Positions 1 through 6,782 are shown, counted from the stretch's first letter. The stretch is DNA of 60,374 nucleotides from Clostridium sp. Ade.TY (GCF_000498355.1 NZ_AVSV01000021.1:1-60374), one strand, 5' to 3'. Numbers and translations are program-made. The notes: a model not told the origin generated them from the sequence alone.

Positions 1-2
1 AA

Positions 3-134
3 GAAGCAAGAGAAAGAGAAACAAAACTTAATAACCTCATAGATAAGTTTGCAGATAAATTTAACATTGTAGAAGATATTAAAGAAGATGTAGATACAAT
101 TAAAGATCATCTTTTTAATAATAAAAGTAAATAG
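3..134 (+). CDS. UviB/BhlA-like holin peptide, C-terminal part (5' truncated by window edge)
   Basis: The open frame runs in from the left edge and stops at TAG 132-134, leaving 43 visible residues. They are highly charged and helical, with the pattern NLIDKFADKFNIVEDIKEDV, which resembles the cytoplasmic tail of the BhlA/UviB small holin-like family. The membrane segment expected at the N-terminus would lie outside the window. An LLH-type holin starts 15 bp downstream, followed by an endolysin, so a role in host lysis or bacteriocin/phage release fits. The family call rests on the tail alone. Confidence 0.6.
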   Translation, partial: EARERETKLNNLIDKFADKFNIVEDIKEDVDTIKDHLFNNKSK

Positions 135-149
135 AAAGAAGGAATTAAT

Positions 150-641
150 ATGGATAAAATTTTAGAACCAATACTAGGAGCAGTAGCTATAGGAGTTACA
201 GGAATATTAGTAGCAATAATTAAAAGTGTAGGAGATGTAGCCATTGAATATATAGGTAAGAAAAAACAAGTAGTAGAACAAAGATTACAACTAGATAAAC
301 ATGTAGAAGAAGTAGAAACAGCTAAACAAATATGGAATATAGTAGAAGAAAAATATAGAATTACAGATAATATTAAAGACTTAGCTAAATCTAAAGCAGA
401 TGAATTTGATAAGTTATTGCTAGAAAAGATACCTTATCTTACTGAAAATCAAGTTAAAATGTTAAGACAAGCAATAGCTGGTGAAGTGAATAAAGGAAAA
501 GCATTATTAAATGAAGATAATTTAAAACAACAAGCAACAGAATTAGTAAATAAAAATAATGCTTTAGAATCAGAAAATGCAGCACTTAAAAATAAATTAG
601 CAGCTATATCAAGTTATGTACCAACAGAGCAAGAACAATAA
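150..641 (+). CDS. phage holin, LLH family
   Basis: This 163-residue protein has one N-terminal hydrophobic segment (about residues 8-28), then a long charged helical region. It ends in a heptad-like stretch (about 125-153, with KNNALESENAALKNKLAA) that predicts a coiled coil. A single membrane span with a long cytoplasmic coiled coil is the usual layout of LLH-type phage holins, which let endolysin reach the cell wall. A GAAGG ribosome site precedes ATG 150. It lies between a UviB-like peptide and the amidase in a lysis cassette. The stop codon sits in the loop of a strong terminator hairpin. The family is assigned from architecture and context. Confidence 0.75.
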   Translation: MDKILEPILGAVAIGVTGILVAIIKSVGDVAIEYIGKKKQVVEQRLQLDKHVEEVETAKQIWNIVEEKYRITDNIKDLAKSKADEFDKLLLEKIPYLTENQVKMLRQAIAGEVNKGKALLNEDNLKQQATELVNKNNALESENAALKNKLAAISSYVPTEQEQ

Positions 642-657
642 TCTTTGCTCTGTTTTA
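623..657 (+). terminator. terminator overlapping the holin stop codon
   Basis: AACAGAGCAA (623-632) pairs perfectly with TTGCTCTGTT (645-654), followed by TTTATTA. The holin stop codon is in the loop. It may limit transcription into the endolysin gene. Confidence 0.65.
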
Positions 658-681
658 TTATCAAAAATTAGTATAAAAATT

Positions 682-744
682 AAAATGAGAATTTATTATA
701 TATAAGTTAGATGTAATAACGAGTTATAGATTCTCATTTTTTAT
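682..744 (+). terminator. long-loop hairpin between holin and endolysin genes
   Basis: AAAATGAGAAT (682-692) pairs with ATTCTCATTTT (730-740), then TTTAT. The arms match over 11 bp with a 37-nt loop. It could be a second terminator or an RNA element governing the endolysin gene 40 bp downstream. Confidence 0.45.
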
Positions 745-779
745 ATAAAAATAAATTAATGAGAAAGAAGGAATAAATT

Positions 780-1487
780 ATGAAAATTAATAAAGTATAT
801 TTAAGAGGACAAGATGATGTAACAGGATGGAATGAACCAAATAAAATTATAATTCATCATCCAGAATATTATGGATCAGTTCAAGGATTGAATGATGTTA
901 TGAGAAATATGGGATTTACTATGATAGGATACAATTATTATGTAAGAAAAGATGGTTCAGTATGGCAAGGTAGACCAGTAAATGTTACAAGTGGTAATTG
1001 TTATGGTCAAAATCATAGCAGTATAGGAGTTTGTTTTGAGGGTAACTATGATAAAGATACATCTATGCCAGAAGCTCAATTTAATGCAGGTGTAGAGCTT
1101 ATTAAATACTTAAAATCTAAATATGGAATAAGCGAAGTAAATGGACATAAGCATTATTACAATACAGATTGTCCAGGTAATAACTTCCCATTATCAAGAA
1201 TGTTAAGTGCTGTAAAATCAAATAGTTCAGCTACTGACCATAGTAGTGGATTAGTTGAACAACACGGAAAATGTACAGTTATAGTTGATGAATTAATGAT
1301 AAGGGAAAGACCTTCTACTAATTCAAAGGCAGTAGGTTCTTATACCAGAGGTGAAAGTGTAAATTACGACTATTATATAGATAACGAAGGTTATAGATGG
1401 ATTAGCTGGATAGGTGCTAGTGGAAATCGTAGATATATGGCTGTAAGGGTTTTATCTTCTAATAAAAGATATGGTAAATGTGTATAG
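780..1487 (+). CDS. N-acetylmuramoyl-L-alanine amidase (phage endolysin)
   Basis: This 235-residue enzyme cleaves the MurNAc-L-alanine bond of peptidoglycan for phage lysis. The N-terminal Amidase_2/PGRP domain (about 20-145) shows the zinc ligands: His26 in IIIHHPEYYG, His123/His125 in GHKHYY, and Cys131 in DCPG. A serine-rich linker (about 147-157) leads to an SH3-type wall-binding domain (about 165-225) with the motif LMIRERPSTNSKAVG. No signal peptide is present, as expected for a holin-dependent endolysin. GAAGGAATAA precedes ATG 780. The stop is TAG, and the same frame stays open for 58 more codons (see findings). Confidence 0.92.
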   Translation: MKINKVYLRGQDDVTGWNEPNKIIIHHPEYYGSVQGLNDVMRNMGFTMIGYNYYVRKDGSVWQGRPVNVTSGNCYGQNHSSIGVCFEGNYDKDTSMPEAQFNAGVELIKYLKSKYGISEVNGHKHYYNTDCPGNNFPLSRMLSAVKSNSSATDHSSGLVEQHGKCTVIVDELMIRERPSTNSKAVGSYTRGESVNYDYYIDNEGYRWISWIGASGNRRYMAVRVLSSNKRYGKCV

Positions 1488-1502
1488 AAAGTAGATGATT
1501 TT

Positions 1503-1664
1503 ATGTACAATATAATTATGTTAAAGATTAAATTATATAGGGTGGAATTAAGATTATATAAAATAATTAATAAGAGATTACCTAGACTATCAAATTTAAT
1601 TAGAAAAAACATTAGCAAAAATATTCTTAATTTAGGTATTGAAATAAAAGAATATATAAAATAG
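1503..1664 (+). CDS. possible small basic peptide downstream of endolysin
   Basis: Directly after the amidase TAG the same frame is open to TAG 1662-1664. ATG 1503 gives 53 residues and ATG 1518 gives 48. The peptide is rich in Leu, Ile, Lys, Arg and Asn with spacing that could form amphipathic helices (for example LRLYKIINKRLPRLSNLI). The ribosome site is weak (AGAAAG, 10 nt before ATG 1503). A terminator hairpin overlaps the end. It may be a tiny phage lysis accessory, a read-through extension of the endolysin, or chance. I do not recognise a family. Confidence 0.3.
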   Translation: MYNIIMLKIKLYRVELRLYKIINKRLPRLSNLIRKNISKNILNLGIEIKEYIK

Positions 1665-1665
1665 T

Positions 1666-1706
1666 AAAAGAGCTGTAGGGATTAAGTTCCTTACAGCTCT
1701 TTTTTT
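1666..1706 (+). terminator. terminator hairpin H1 after endolysin
   Basis: AAAGAGCTGTA pairs with TACAGCTCTTT, followed by a T-run. The arms are almost symmetrical, so it could act in both directions. It is the first member of a hairpin family in this region. Confidence 0.8.
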
Positions 1707-1829
1707 ATTGGATTTGAATTAGTAGTAAATTTAATGAATTTAATATTTGAAAAACTCTAATAACTTTATTGGATAAGTATTAACAGAGATATTTTTATTA
1801 TTAACTATATTAAAAAACTTATTCATCAT

Positions 1830-1875
1830 AAAACAAAAAGATCTGGAAGAATAATCTTACAAATCTTTTTGTTTT
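1830..1875. terminator. hairpin H2 of the repeat family
   Basis: AAAACAAAAAGAT pairs with ATCTTTTTGTTTT around a loop GGAAGAATAATC that resembles the loop of the hairpin at 2341-2377. No clear gene ends here. Confidence 0.5.
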
Positions 1876-1919
1876 CCATTTGAGCATAAAGTAATATTTA
1901 ATTAAATTGATAAAGGCAT

Positions 1920-1958
1920 ATCAATAATAAGCTAAGTAAATCTTAGATTATTATTGAT
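1920..1958. repeat. 17-5-17 inverted repeat
   Basis: ATCAATAATAAGCTAAG (1920-1936) and CTTAGATTATTATTGAT (1942-1958) are reverse complements with one mismatch, separated by TAAAT. No T-run follows directly, so it is less like a terminator and could be a binding site or a structured RNA element. Confidence 0.6.
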
Positions 1959-2054
1959 TTTAGAGTTTAAATTATTATTGAAAAAACCTAGAAGTTAATT
2001 TATGAGTATATTATAAATTAAAATTTAAAATAAGAATAGAGTTGAAAAAGTATT

Positions 2055-2072
2055 TTAACAAAACGTTTACAA
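2055..2072. repeat. 18-bp repeated element, copy 1
   Basis: TTAACAAAACGTTTACAA matches the copy at 2485-2502 at 17 of 18 positions. The core AAACGTTT is palindromic, and GTTTACA could serve as a -35-like element. No gene follows this copy. Confidence 0.5.
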
Positions 2073-2164
2073 GAACTTGATTTAAGATTAAATTCATTAT
2101 GTAATGATATTTTTTACTTCATTTTAAATGGAACAGTTTGAATAAAATAGTTATAATTTAAGGT

Positions 2165-2203
2165 AAAAGAGCTATAAGGATTAAGTTCCTTATGACTTTT
2201 TTT
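2165..2203 (+). terminator. hairpin H3 of the repeat family
   Basis: TAAAAGAGCTATAAGGA and TCCTTATGACTTTTTT form an imperfect stem with the loop TTAAGT, the same loop as the hairpin at 1666. No intact gene precedes it. Confidence 0.55.
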
Positions 2204-2340
2204 GTGATTACATATTCTTTATAGGAGAATAATTTTTATAAACCTCTTTCATTATAAAGTATATTTATTAAAGTAAATATTTAATATATTAAGTTTACAA
2301 AAATAGTATTTATATTTACAAATTATTTATTGTTAAACAC

Positions 2341-2377
2341 AAAAAGAACTGCAAGAATAAATCTAACAGCTCTTTTT
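2341..2377 (+). terminator. hairpin H4 of the repeat family
   Basis: AAAAAGAACTG and CAGCTCTTTTT pair around GCAAGAATAAATCTAA. TTTTCTAATTGTG follows and is shared with the segment after the hairpin at 2696. Confidence 0.55.
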
Positions 2378-2484
2378 ATGTTTTCTAATTGTGAAAAAGT
2401 AATAATTCAACTTTGTAAAAGTAATGACAATGATAAAAATATTATAAAATAAAAATATACTTATTTGATAAAAAATAGAAATAA

Positions 2485-2502
2485 TTAACATAACGTTTAC
2501 AA
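2485..2502. repeat. 18-bp repeated element, copy 2
   Basis: TTAACATAACGTTTACAA, the second copy of the element at 2055, lies 64 bp upstream of the 32-residue peptide gene. GTTTACA plus TATGAT (2517-2522) could form a promoter, but the 15-bp spacing is short. It may instead be an operator. Confidence 0.45.
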
Positions 2503-2565
2503 AGAAAGGTTGAACTTATGATATTATATTAAAAATACTTTATAATATAGTTAAATGGGGGATGT

Positions 2566-2664
2566 ATGTTATCAGAAATTACTCAAATTTTAATATTCAT
2601 TTTTAATATAATATTATTTGTAATAGCAGTAATAATTATAATAAAATGGATAAAAAATAAATAA
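2566..2664 (+). CDS. 32-residue hydrophobic peptide, possible type I toxin
   Basis: ATG 2566 follows GGGGGATGT, a strong ribosome site. The peptide starts MLSEITQILIFIFN, continues as one uninterrupted hydrophobic helix (about residues 7-26) and ends in the basic tail KWIKNK. A membrane helix with a short lysine-rich tail is the layout of type I toxins such as the TxpA/Bsr and C. difficile CD peptides, and also of tiny phage holin-like peptides. A terminator hairpin (2696-2733) ends the mRNA. On the minus strand, TTGATT-N18-TATAAT (2817-2788) could drive an antisense RNA across that terminator. No homolog is recognised, and function is inferred from architecture only. Confidence 0.45.
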   Translation: MLSEITQILIFIFNIILFVIAVIIIIKWIKNK

Positions 2665-2695
2665 ATTAAAAAAATAATTGTAAGTTAAAAACCAT

Positions 2696-2733
2696 AAAAG
2701 AGCTGTAGGAACTTAATCTCTACAGCCTTTTTG
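2696..2733. terminator. terminator after hydrophobic peptide (H5 of the family)
   Basis: AAAGAGCTGTAG pairs with CTACAGCCTTT, followed by a T-run. It shares its first 14 bases with the hairpin at 1666. Confidence 0.7.
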
Positions 2734-2787
2734 TTTTCTAATTTGTTTATGTAAGCGATGAAAAAATAGTATAGTTACTACAAATTA

Positions 2788-2817
2788 ATTATATATTATA
2801 TAAAATAAAAAAATCAA
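2788..2817 (-). promoter_or_regulatory. possible antisense promoter
   Basis: Read on the minus strand, TTGATT (2817-2812), 18 bp and TATAAT (2793-2788) would start RNA near 2781 running toward the end of the hydrophobic peptide gene. The -35 lies in a terminator stem. In DNA this A+T-rich, chance matches are common. Confidence 0.3.
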
Positions 2818-2850
2818 CCAAGAGACTGGTGCAACTCAGTTGATTTTTTT
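2806..2850. terminator. bidirectional terminator-like hairpin
   Basis: AAAATCAAC and GTTGATTTTT pair around AAGAGACTGGTGCAACTCA. A-runs and T-runs flank both sides. Confidence 0.6.
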
Positions 2851-3004
2851 CATTTAAGTTTGGCATGATATAAAAATATTTTAATATAAAATATAAAACA
2901 ATAAAATATTAAATTACTAAAAATAAACATAATTTACAATTGATTAATAATTGTTAGTTTTGTCTATGCTAAAATATTCTTATAAATAACTAAGGAGGAT
3001 TTTT

Positions 3005-3703
3005 ATGGGATTTCTATTTGATAAAATTACTGAACAAAGAGAAAAAGAAATAAAAGAAGATATATCTAAACTTGGAGAATATTCTTTAGATAGTGATAAA
3101 GATGATATTAAAGAATTAAAAAGATTAATAAAAAATAATGAAGAATGTTTATTGATAGTATCAGGAACTGCATTTAATAATAACTGGAAAATAGCAATAA
3201 CAAATATTAGAATCATACTAATAAGAAAAAAAATATTTAGTAATGGAATAGATGAAAAAGATATTTATTTAGAAGATATATTAAGATTAGATAGTAAAAA
3301 AGGAAAGATGTTATCAGAAGTAAAAATTATTTCAAAATATGAAGAGATTTTAATAACTAATTTAGGAACAGTGTATTTAAATATGTTTTTAGAAACAATA
3401 AACAACAATATTAAATCAAGTAGTAATGAAGCAATAGAATTTAATATAGAGTCTAAAGTATCTAAAAGACAGAAAGAAAAACAATATCAAAAAGATAGGT
3501 TAGAACAATTAGAAAGAGATCATATACCATATTGTCCTAAATGCAAGAGTACATCATTAACGTATGAAAATAAAAAGTTAAGTGTTGGCAGAGCTGTAGT
3601 AGGAGGAACATTATTTGGTGAGAATGGTGCTATCCTTGGAGGACTTACAAGCAAAAAAGGATATGTTAAATGTTTAAATTGTGGGCATAGATGGAAGTTA
3701 TAA
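3005..3703 (+). CDS. PH-like domain protein with C-terminal zinc ribbon, unknown function
   Basis: ATG 3005 follows AAGGAGGAT. The 232-residue protein has a charged helical N-terminus (1-40) and a beta-rich middle (about 45-135; ILIVSGTAFNNNWKIAITNIRIILIRKK) typical of bacterial PH-like domains. A charged coil follows (about 150-172). The C-terminal zinc ribbon has ligands Cys177, Cys180, Cys223 and Cys226 bracketing a Gly-rich loop (VGGTLFGENGAILGG). It stands alone with its own terminator, between prophage lysis genes and the chromosome, so it may be prophage cargo. No enzymatic motif is visible. Confidence 0.6.
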   Translation: MGFLFDKITEQREKEIKEDISKLGEYSLDSDKDDIKELKRLIKNNEECLLIVSGTAFNNNWKIAITNIRIILIRKKIFSNGIDEKDIYLEDILRLDSKKGKMLSEVKIISKYEEILITNLGTVYLNMFLETINNNIKSSSNEAIEFNIESKVSKRQKEKQYQKDRLEQLERDHIPYCPKCKSTSLTYENKKLSVGRAVVGGTLFGENGAILGGLTSKKGYVKCLNCGHRWKL

Positions 3704-3704
3704 T

Positions 3705-3738
3705 AAAAAGACTGGGAGTTTTTATTCCCAGTCTTTTT
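3705..3738 (+). terminator. terminator of the PH/zinc-ribbon gene
   Basis: AAAAAGACTGGGA pairs perfectly with TCCCAGTCTTTTT around a short loop, immediately after the stop codon. Confidence 0.85.
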
Positions 3739-3758
3739 CGTCAAAAATTCGTCAAAAA
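3737..3758. repeat. 11-bp tandem direct repeat near the prophage edge
   Basis: TTCGTCAAAAA occurs twice back to back. Short tandem direct repeats of this sort can be recombinase arm or core sites, but no integrase is in the window to support that. Confidence 0.4.
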
Positions 3759-3932
3759 TATGTTAATGATTCTACTTATTCATTAACTATATATTAAGAT
3801 ACATTAATCCCTTAAAATGACACAATAACTAATGTTAGCTACGATTTTTCAAAAATTGATTAAATATATTTTTTTATGTGGGACAATGTAATGAATAATT
3901 GGAATTAGTATTTTTAAATATTAATGGTATAT

Positions 3933-3968
3933 AAAAAAAGCAGTAATAGAAAATTTACTGCTTTTTTT
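3933..3968. terminator. bidirectional terminator hairpin
   Basis: AAAAAAAGCAGTAA and TTTACTGCTTTTTTT pair around TAGAAAA. No gene ends directly beside it. Confidence 0.7.
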
Positions 3969-4089
3969 ATTCTAAGTTAATGAGAAAAATATAATTAATA
4001 ATTATAAAAGTAAATAATACTATAAGTTTATAGGTTTTATTAAAGTGCACTTAAGGTTTAGTTTAAGAAAATGGTTCGAAATTTATTTG

Positions 4090-4157
4090 TTTAATTGATA
4101 ATATTTATTTTTAGTATACATAATTTAATTGATAATATTTATTTTCAGTGTATATAA
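4090..4157. repeat. 34-bp tandem direct repeat
   Basis: Two adjacent 34-bp units (4090-4123 and 4124-4157) begin TTTAATTGATAATATTTATT and differ at three positions near their ends. It lies between the possible prophage edge and the 3' end of the deacetylase gene. The role is unknown. Confidence 0.75.
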
Positions 4158-4268
4158 TAAGTTCTATTTTATCTTTATTAGTTATTAAAAATATTTTATA
4201 TAGTATTAGTATTTAAAGTGAAATTTATAATATAAAAGATATATTATAGCGACTAATGAAATTTTAAT

Positions 4269-5150
4269 TTATTTTATTGTCTTAAATTCAAACCCTTTAC
4301 TTTTAAAATATTCAATTATGTCAGGTAAAGCTTTAGCAGTTTCAGATTTACCATATGTATCATGCATTAAAACAACAATACTATCTGCATCTTTTCCAAG
4401 TTTATTTACACTATTTTTTAAATATGAAACTAATTCTTTAGAATTTTTTTTTCTGCCTTCTGCATCTCCATTTAATGCATTCCAATCAATATTTTTTATG
4501 CCAAGTTCATCTATTTTATTTTTAAAGTTTTCTTTTCCATTCCAAGTACGATATCCTCCTGGTAATCTGAAAATTCTAGTACAAAAGTCTTTACCTAATA
4601 TATCTTTCATTAAATTATTATTTTTCTCTAAATCTGATATAACATTATCTACATTTATAGTTCTAGAAGGATAAAGATAATTATAATTATGACTATATGT
4701 ATGATTTCCTATGGCATGTCCGTTCTTAGAAATTTCTTTTAACAGTTCTTTAGACTTTTCAGTTGCTATTATGGATTTACCTACTACGAAAAATGTTGCT
4801 TTGACATTATATTTTTTTAAAGTATGGAGTATATTTGGGGTGTTTGTTATTGATGGTCCATCATCAAAAGTTAAATATACAACTTTTTTATTATCTGATC
4901 TAATAGGATAATGTTTAAATCCTTTCAATAAATCATTTATATTTTGAGAAACGATTAATGCATCATCTGCATTTGGATCTTCTTTTAGTTCTAGATAATT
5001 ACTGTTATCTAAATTTTCTTTTACAGTTATATTTTCGGCCTTAGCAATTTTAGGAGTATCAAATTTATAATTTTTTATACATAATAAAGAAAGTGATATA
5101 ATTGATAAGGTTATTATTGTAAATAGTATTGTTTTTCTATTTTTGTACAT
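4269..5150 (-). CDS. membrane-anchored polysaccharide deacetylase (NodB family)
   Basis: This 293-residue protein probably removes N-acetyl groups from cell-wall GlcNAc or another surface glycan. An N-terminal signal anchor (about 8-24) is followed by a linker and a NodB domain (about 88-290). Catalytic motifs are intact: TFDDGP (94-99, Asp96/Asp97), the metal ligands His150 and His154 in HTYSH, RLPGG (195-199), DWN (222-224) and LMHDT (261-265). Peptidoglycan deacetylation commonly gives lysozyme resistance. The gene is monocistronic. The start ATG is preceded by AAAAGGAG. Confidence 0.88.
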   Translation of the reverse strand: MYKNRKTILFTIITLSIISLSLLCIKNYKFDTPKIAKAENITVKENLDNSNYLELKEDPNADDALIVSQNINDLLKGFKHYPIRSDNKKVVYLTFDDGPSITNTPNILHTLKKYNVKATFFVVGKSIIATEKSKELLKEISKNGHAIGNHTYSHNYNYLYPSRTINVDNVISDLEKNNNLMKDILGKDFCTRIFRLPGGYRTWNGKENFKNKIDELGIKNIDWNALNGDAEGRKKNSKELVSYLKNSVNKLGKDADSIVVLMHDTYGKSETAKALPDIIEYFKSKGFEFKTIK

Positions 5151-5486
5151 ATATAAGTCTCCTTTTAATATTAATTGATACTTTTAGTATTGTTATTAAT
5201 TGAAATTTTATTCTAATATTAAATTGAACTAGATTTAATTAATAGGATTTTAAGGTATAAATAAATTATTCATAAATACAATATAATTTGTGTGATAAAA
5301 TACTTTATGAAGTGTTATGTAATAAATATTTATATAAATAAGACTTTGTAAATGGAAAAAAATTCATAAAATTTATATGAAAAATTAATATAAGTAAAAA
5401 CTTATTTATAACATAACATAATAATATTTCACTTATTTATATTTGGCATATATAATTAACGGGTAGAAAACAGTGGAGGTAAATAA
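5151..5486. promoter_or_regulatory. divergent intergenic region with promoter for the TDT transporter
   Basis: The 336 bp between the divergent deacetylase and transporter genes are very A+T-rich. On the plus strand TTCACT (5428-5433), 17 bp and TATAAT (5451-5456) form a reasonable sigma-A promoter 30 bp before the ATG. I see no riboswitch or strong operator. Confidence 0.5.
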
Positions 5487-6524
5487 ATGAAAGTTAAAAA
5501 TAGTTTATTAAATAAATTAGAAAATTATCCAATAGGAATATGCGGAACTTCATTAGCATTAATAACTATAGGTTCAGCATGGCAATTAAATGGAATTAAA
5601 TTCTTTAAACCTGTAGCAGTTATATTTGCAATTATGGCCTTATTATTAATGGTTTTAAGAATATTTATATTCCCTAAAAAGATTTTAGAAGAATTAAAAC
5701 ATCCTGTTTTAGGAAGCTTTTATCCAACTATAGATATGGCTCTTATGTTAATAGCAGCCTACTTTTTAGATGTAGTGCCTAAAATAGCAGAAACTGTATG
5801 GCTTGCATGTATAGTAATACATTTTGTACTATTTATAGTATTCTCTATATTTAGATTTAAAAGCTTTAAATTAGAAGATATGGTTCCTAGTTGGTTTGTA
5901 ATATGGATTGGGGTTGTTGTTGCATGTGTTACAAGTCCAGGAATGGGTCATGATAGCTTAGCTAGAGGATTATTTTATTTTGGATTTGTATTATATATAA
6001 TTACATGGCCAATAATGTTATATAGAGTATTCAATCACAAGGCAATAGAAGAGCATAAATTACCAACAATAGGTGTAATGGCGGCTCCAGCGAGTCTTTG
6101 TATAGTAGGATATACTTCAGCATTTACAGTTATAAACCCTTTAATACTTTGGGTATTAGTTGTGATTTCATTTATAAATTTATTTATTGTTTATAGCTAT
6201 ATAATAGGATTTATAAGAAAAGGGTTTGCACCAACTTATGCAGCTTTAACATTCCCATTAGCAATAAGTGTAATGGCAGCTTATAAAGTTAGCAAATATT
6301 TAGGAAGTGGAATTTTACAATCTGTATTTAAAACAATAGGAGACCTTGAGATATTTATAGGTACAGGTGTTATATTATATGTTGTATTTAACTTCTTATT
6401 ATTATTTGCAAAAGCAATAAATCCAAGATTAGAAGAAGCTTTAGAAAGAGAAGAACAATTATTTGGAACAACTGCTAAAGAAGAAACTTTACCAGATTCA
6501 GAAGTTGAAGAGTTAACAAAATAG
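5487..6524 (+). CDS. TDT/SLAC1-family transporter
   Basis: This 345-residue integral membrane protein has about ten hydrophobic segments spread along its length, starting with the family-typical opening PIGICGTSLALITIGSAW. The charged C-terminal tail (about 312-345) is Glu-rich. The family (tellurite-resistance/dicarboxylate transporter, TehA and plant SLAC1 relatives) moves anions such as C4-dicarboxylates, sulfite or chloride. The substrate cannot be told from sequence. AGTGGAGGT precedes ATG 5487. The gene appears single and precedes the pyr attenuator. Confidence 0.8.
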   Translation: MKVKNSLLNKLENYPIGICGTSLALITIGSAWQLNGIKFFKPVAVIFAIMALLLMVLRIFIFPKKILEELKHPVLGSFYPTIDMALMLIAAYFLDVVPKIAETVWLACIVIHFVLFIVFSIFRFKSFKLEDMVPSWFVIWIGVVVACVTSPGMGHDSLARGLFYFGFVLYIITWPIMLYRVFNHKAIEEHKLPTIGVMAAPASLCIVGYTSAFTVINPLILWVLVVISFINLFIVYSYIIGFIRKGFAPTYAALTFPLAISVMAAYKVSKYLGSGILQSVFKTIGDLEIFIGTGVILYVVFNFLLLFAKAINPRLEEALEREEQLFGTTAKEETLPDSEVEELTK

Positions 6525-6558
6525 TTTAAAAATAATAAATAATTACTTCTTTAAATTA

Positions 6559-6587
6559 TTGACAATTTATCTTTTTAGTGGTATTCT
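6559..6587 (+). promoter_or_regulatory. pyr operon promoter
   Basis: TTGACA (6559-6564), 17 bp and TATTCT (6582-6587) form a near-consensus promoter. Transcription would begin about 6594, just before the PyrR-binding loop. Confidence 0.75.
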
Positions 6588-6601
6588 TACAAACAAGATA
6601 A

Positions 6602-6699
6602 CCTTTAATTTGATCCAGAGAGATCATTAAGGAAGTAATAGTAATGTAGTTATATACGGGATAATTACGCCTTCCTTAAATTTAAGGAAGGCTTTTTTT
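6602..6699 (+). promoter_or_regulatory. PyrR-dependent pyr attenuator leader
   Basis: The binding-loop hairpin (6602-6632) has a CCTTTAAT/ATTAAGG stem, an internal GATC/GATC stem and the loop sequence TCCAGAGAG, the hallmark of PyrR binding sites. Downstream, GCCTTCCTTAAA and TTTAAGGAAGGC (6669-6692) plus seven T form the terminator. The antiterminator is also visible: TTAAGGAAG (6627-6635) is complementary to CTTCCTTAA (6671-6679). PyrR with UMP would stabilise the binding loop and so permit termination. No pyrR gene lies in this window. Confidence 0.88.
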
Positions 6700-6782
6700 A
6701 AAGCTTTTTATGACAAGTATATAATTGCAAGAAAATATTTCCCTTTAAATTTAACACGGAGAGGTTAAGAAGGAGTGATATT

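Larger units (their letters stand above)
1488..3004. other. gene-poor A+T-rich prophage-end region with repeated hairpins
   Basis: Apart from two possible tiny peptides, 1.5 kb here holds no recognisable gene. It does hold five related hairpins (about 1666, 1830, 2165, 2341, 2696). Several share the core AAAAGAGCTGTAGG and are followed by TTTTCTAATTTG-like sequence. There is also an 18-bp element in two copies (2055 and 2485), a 17-5-17 inverted repeat (1920-1958) and a final terminator (2806-2850). The layout looks like decayed duplications of a small transcription unit. Confidence 0.6.
3744..4268. other. intergenic region, likely prophage/chromosome boundary
   Basis: No gene is visible. 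The region contains an 11-bp tandem repeat at its left end, a terminator-like hairpin (3933-3968) and a 34-bp tandem repeat (4090-4157). It lies between prophage-type genes and a housekeeping deacetylase. No tRNA is present to mark an attachment site. Confidence 0.5.

Noticed and set aside
1391..1618. Minus-strand hydrophobic frame over the endolysin end
   Set aside because: No ribosome site; shadow of the amidase and of the A+T-rich downstream region.
1..4260. Complete prophage
   Set aside because: Only lysis-end genes are present; no structural, replication or integrase gene lies in the window.
5487..6524. Tellurite-resistance determinant
   Set aside because: TDT-family membership does not show tellurite resistance; no partner ter/teh gene is nearby.
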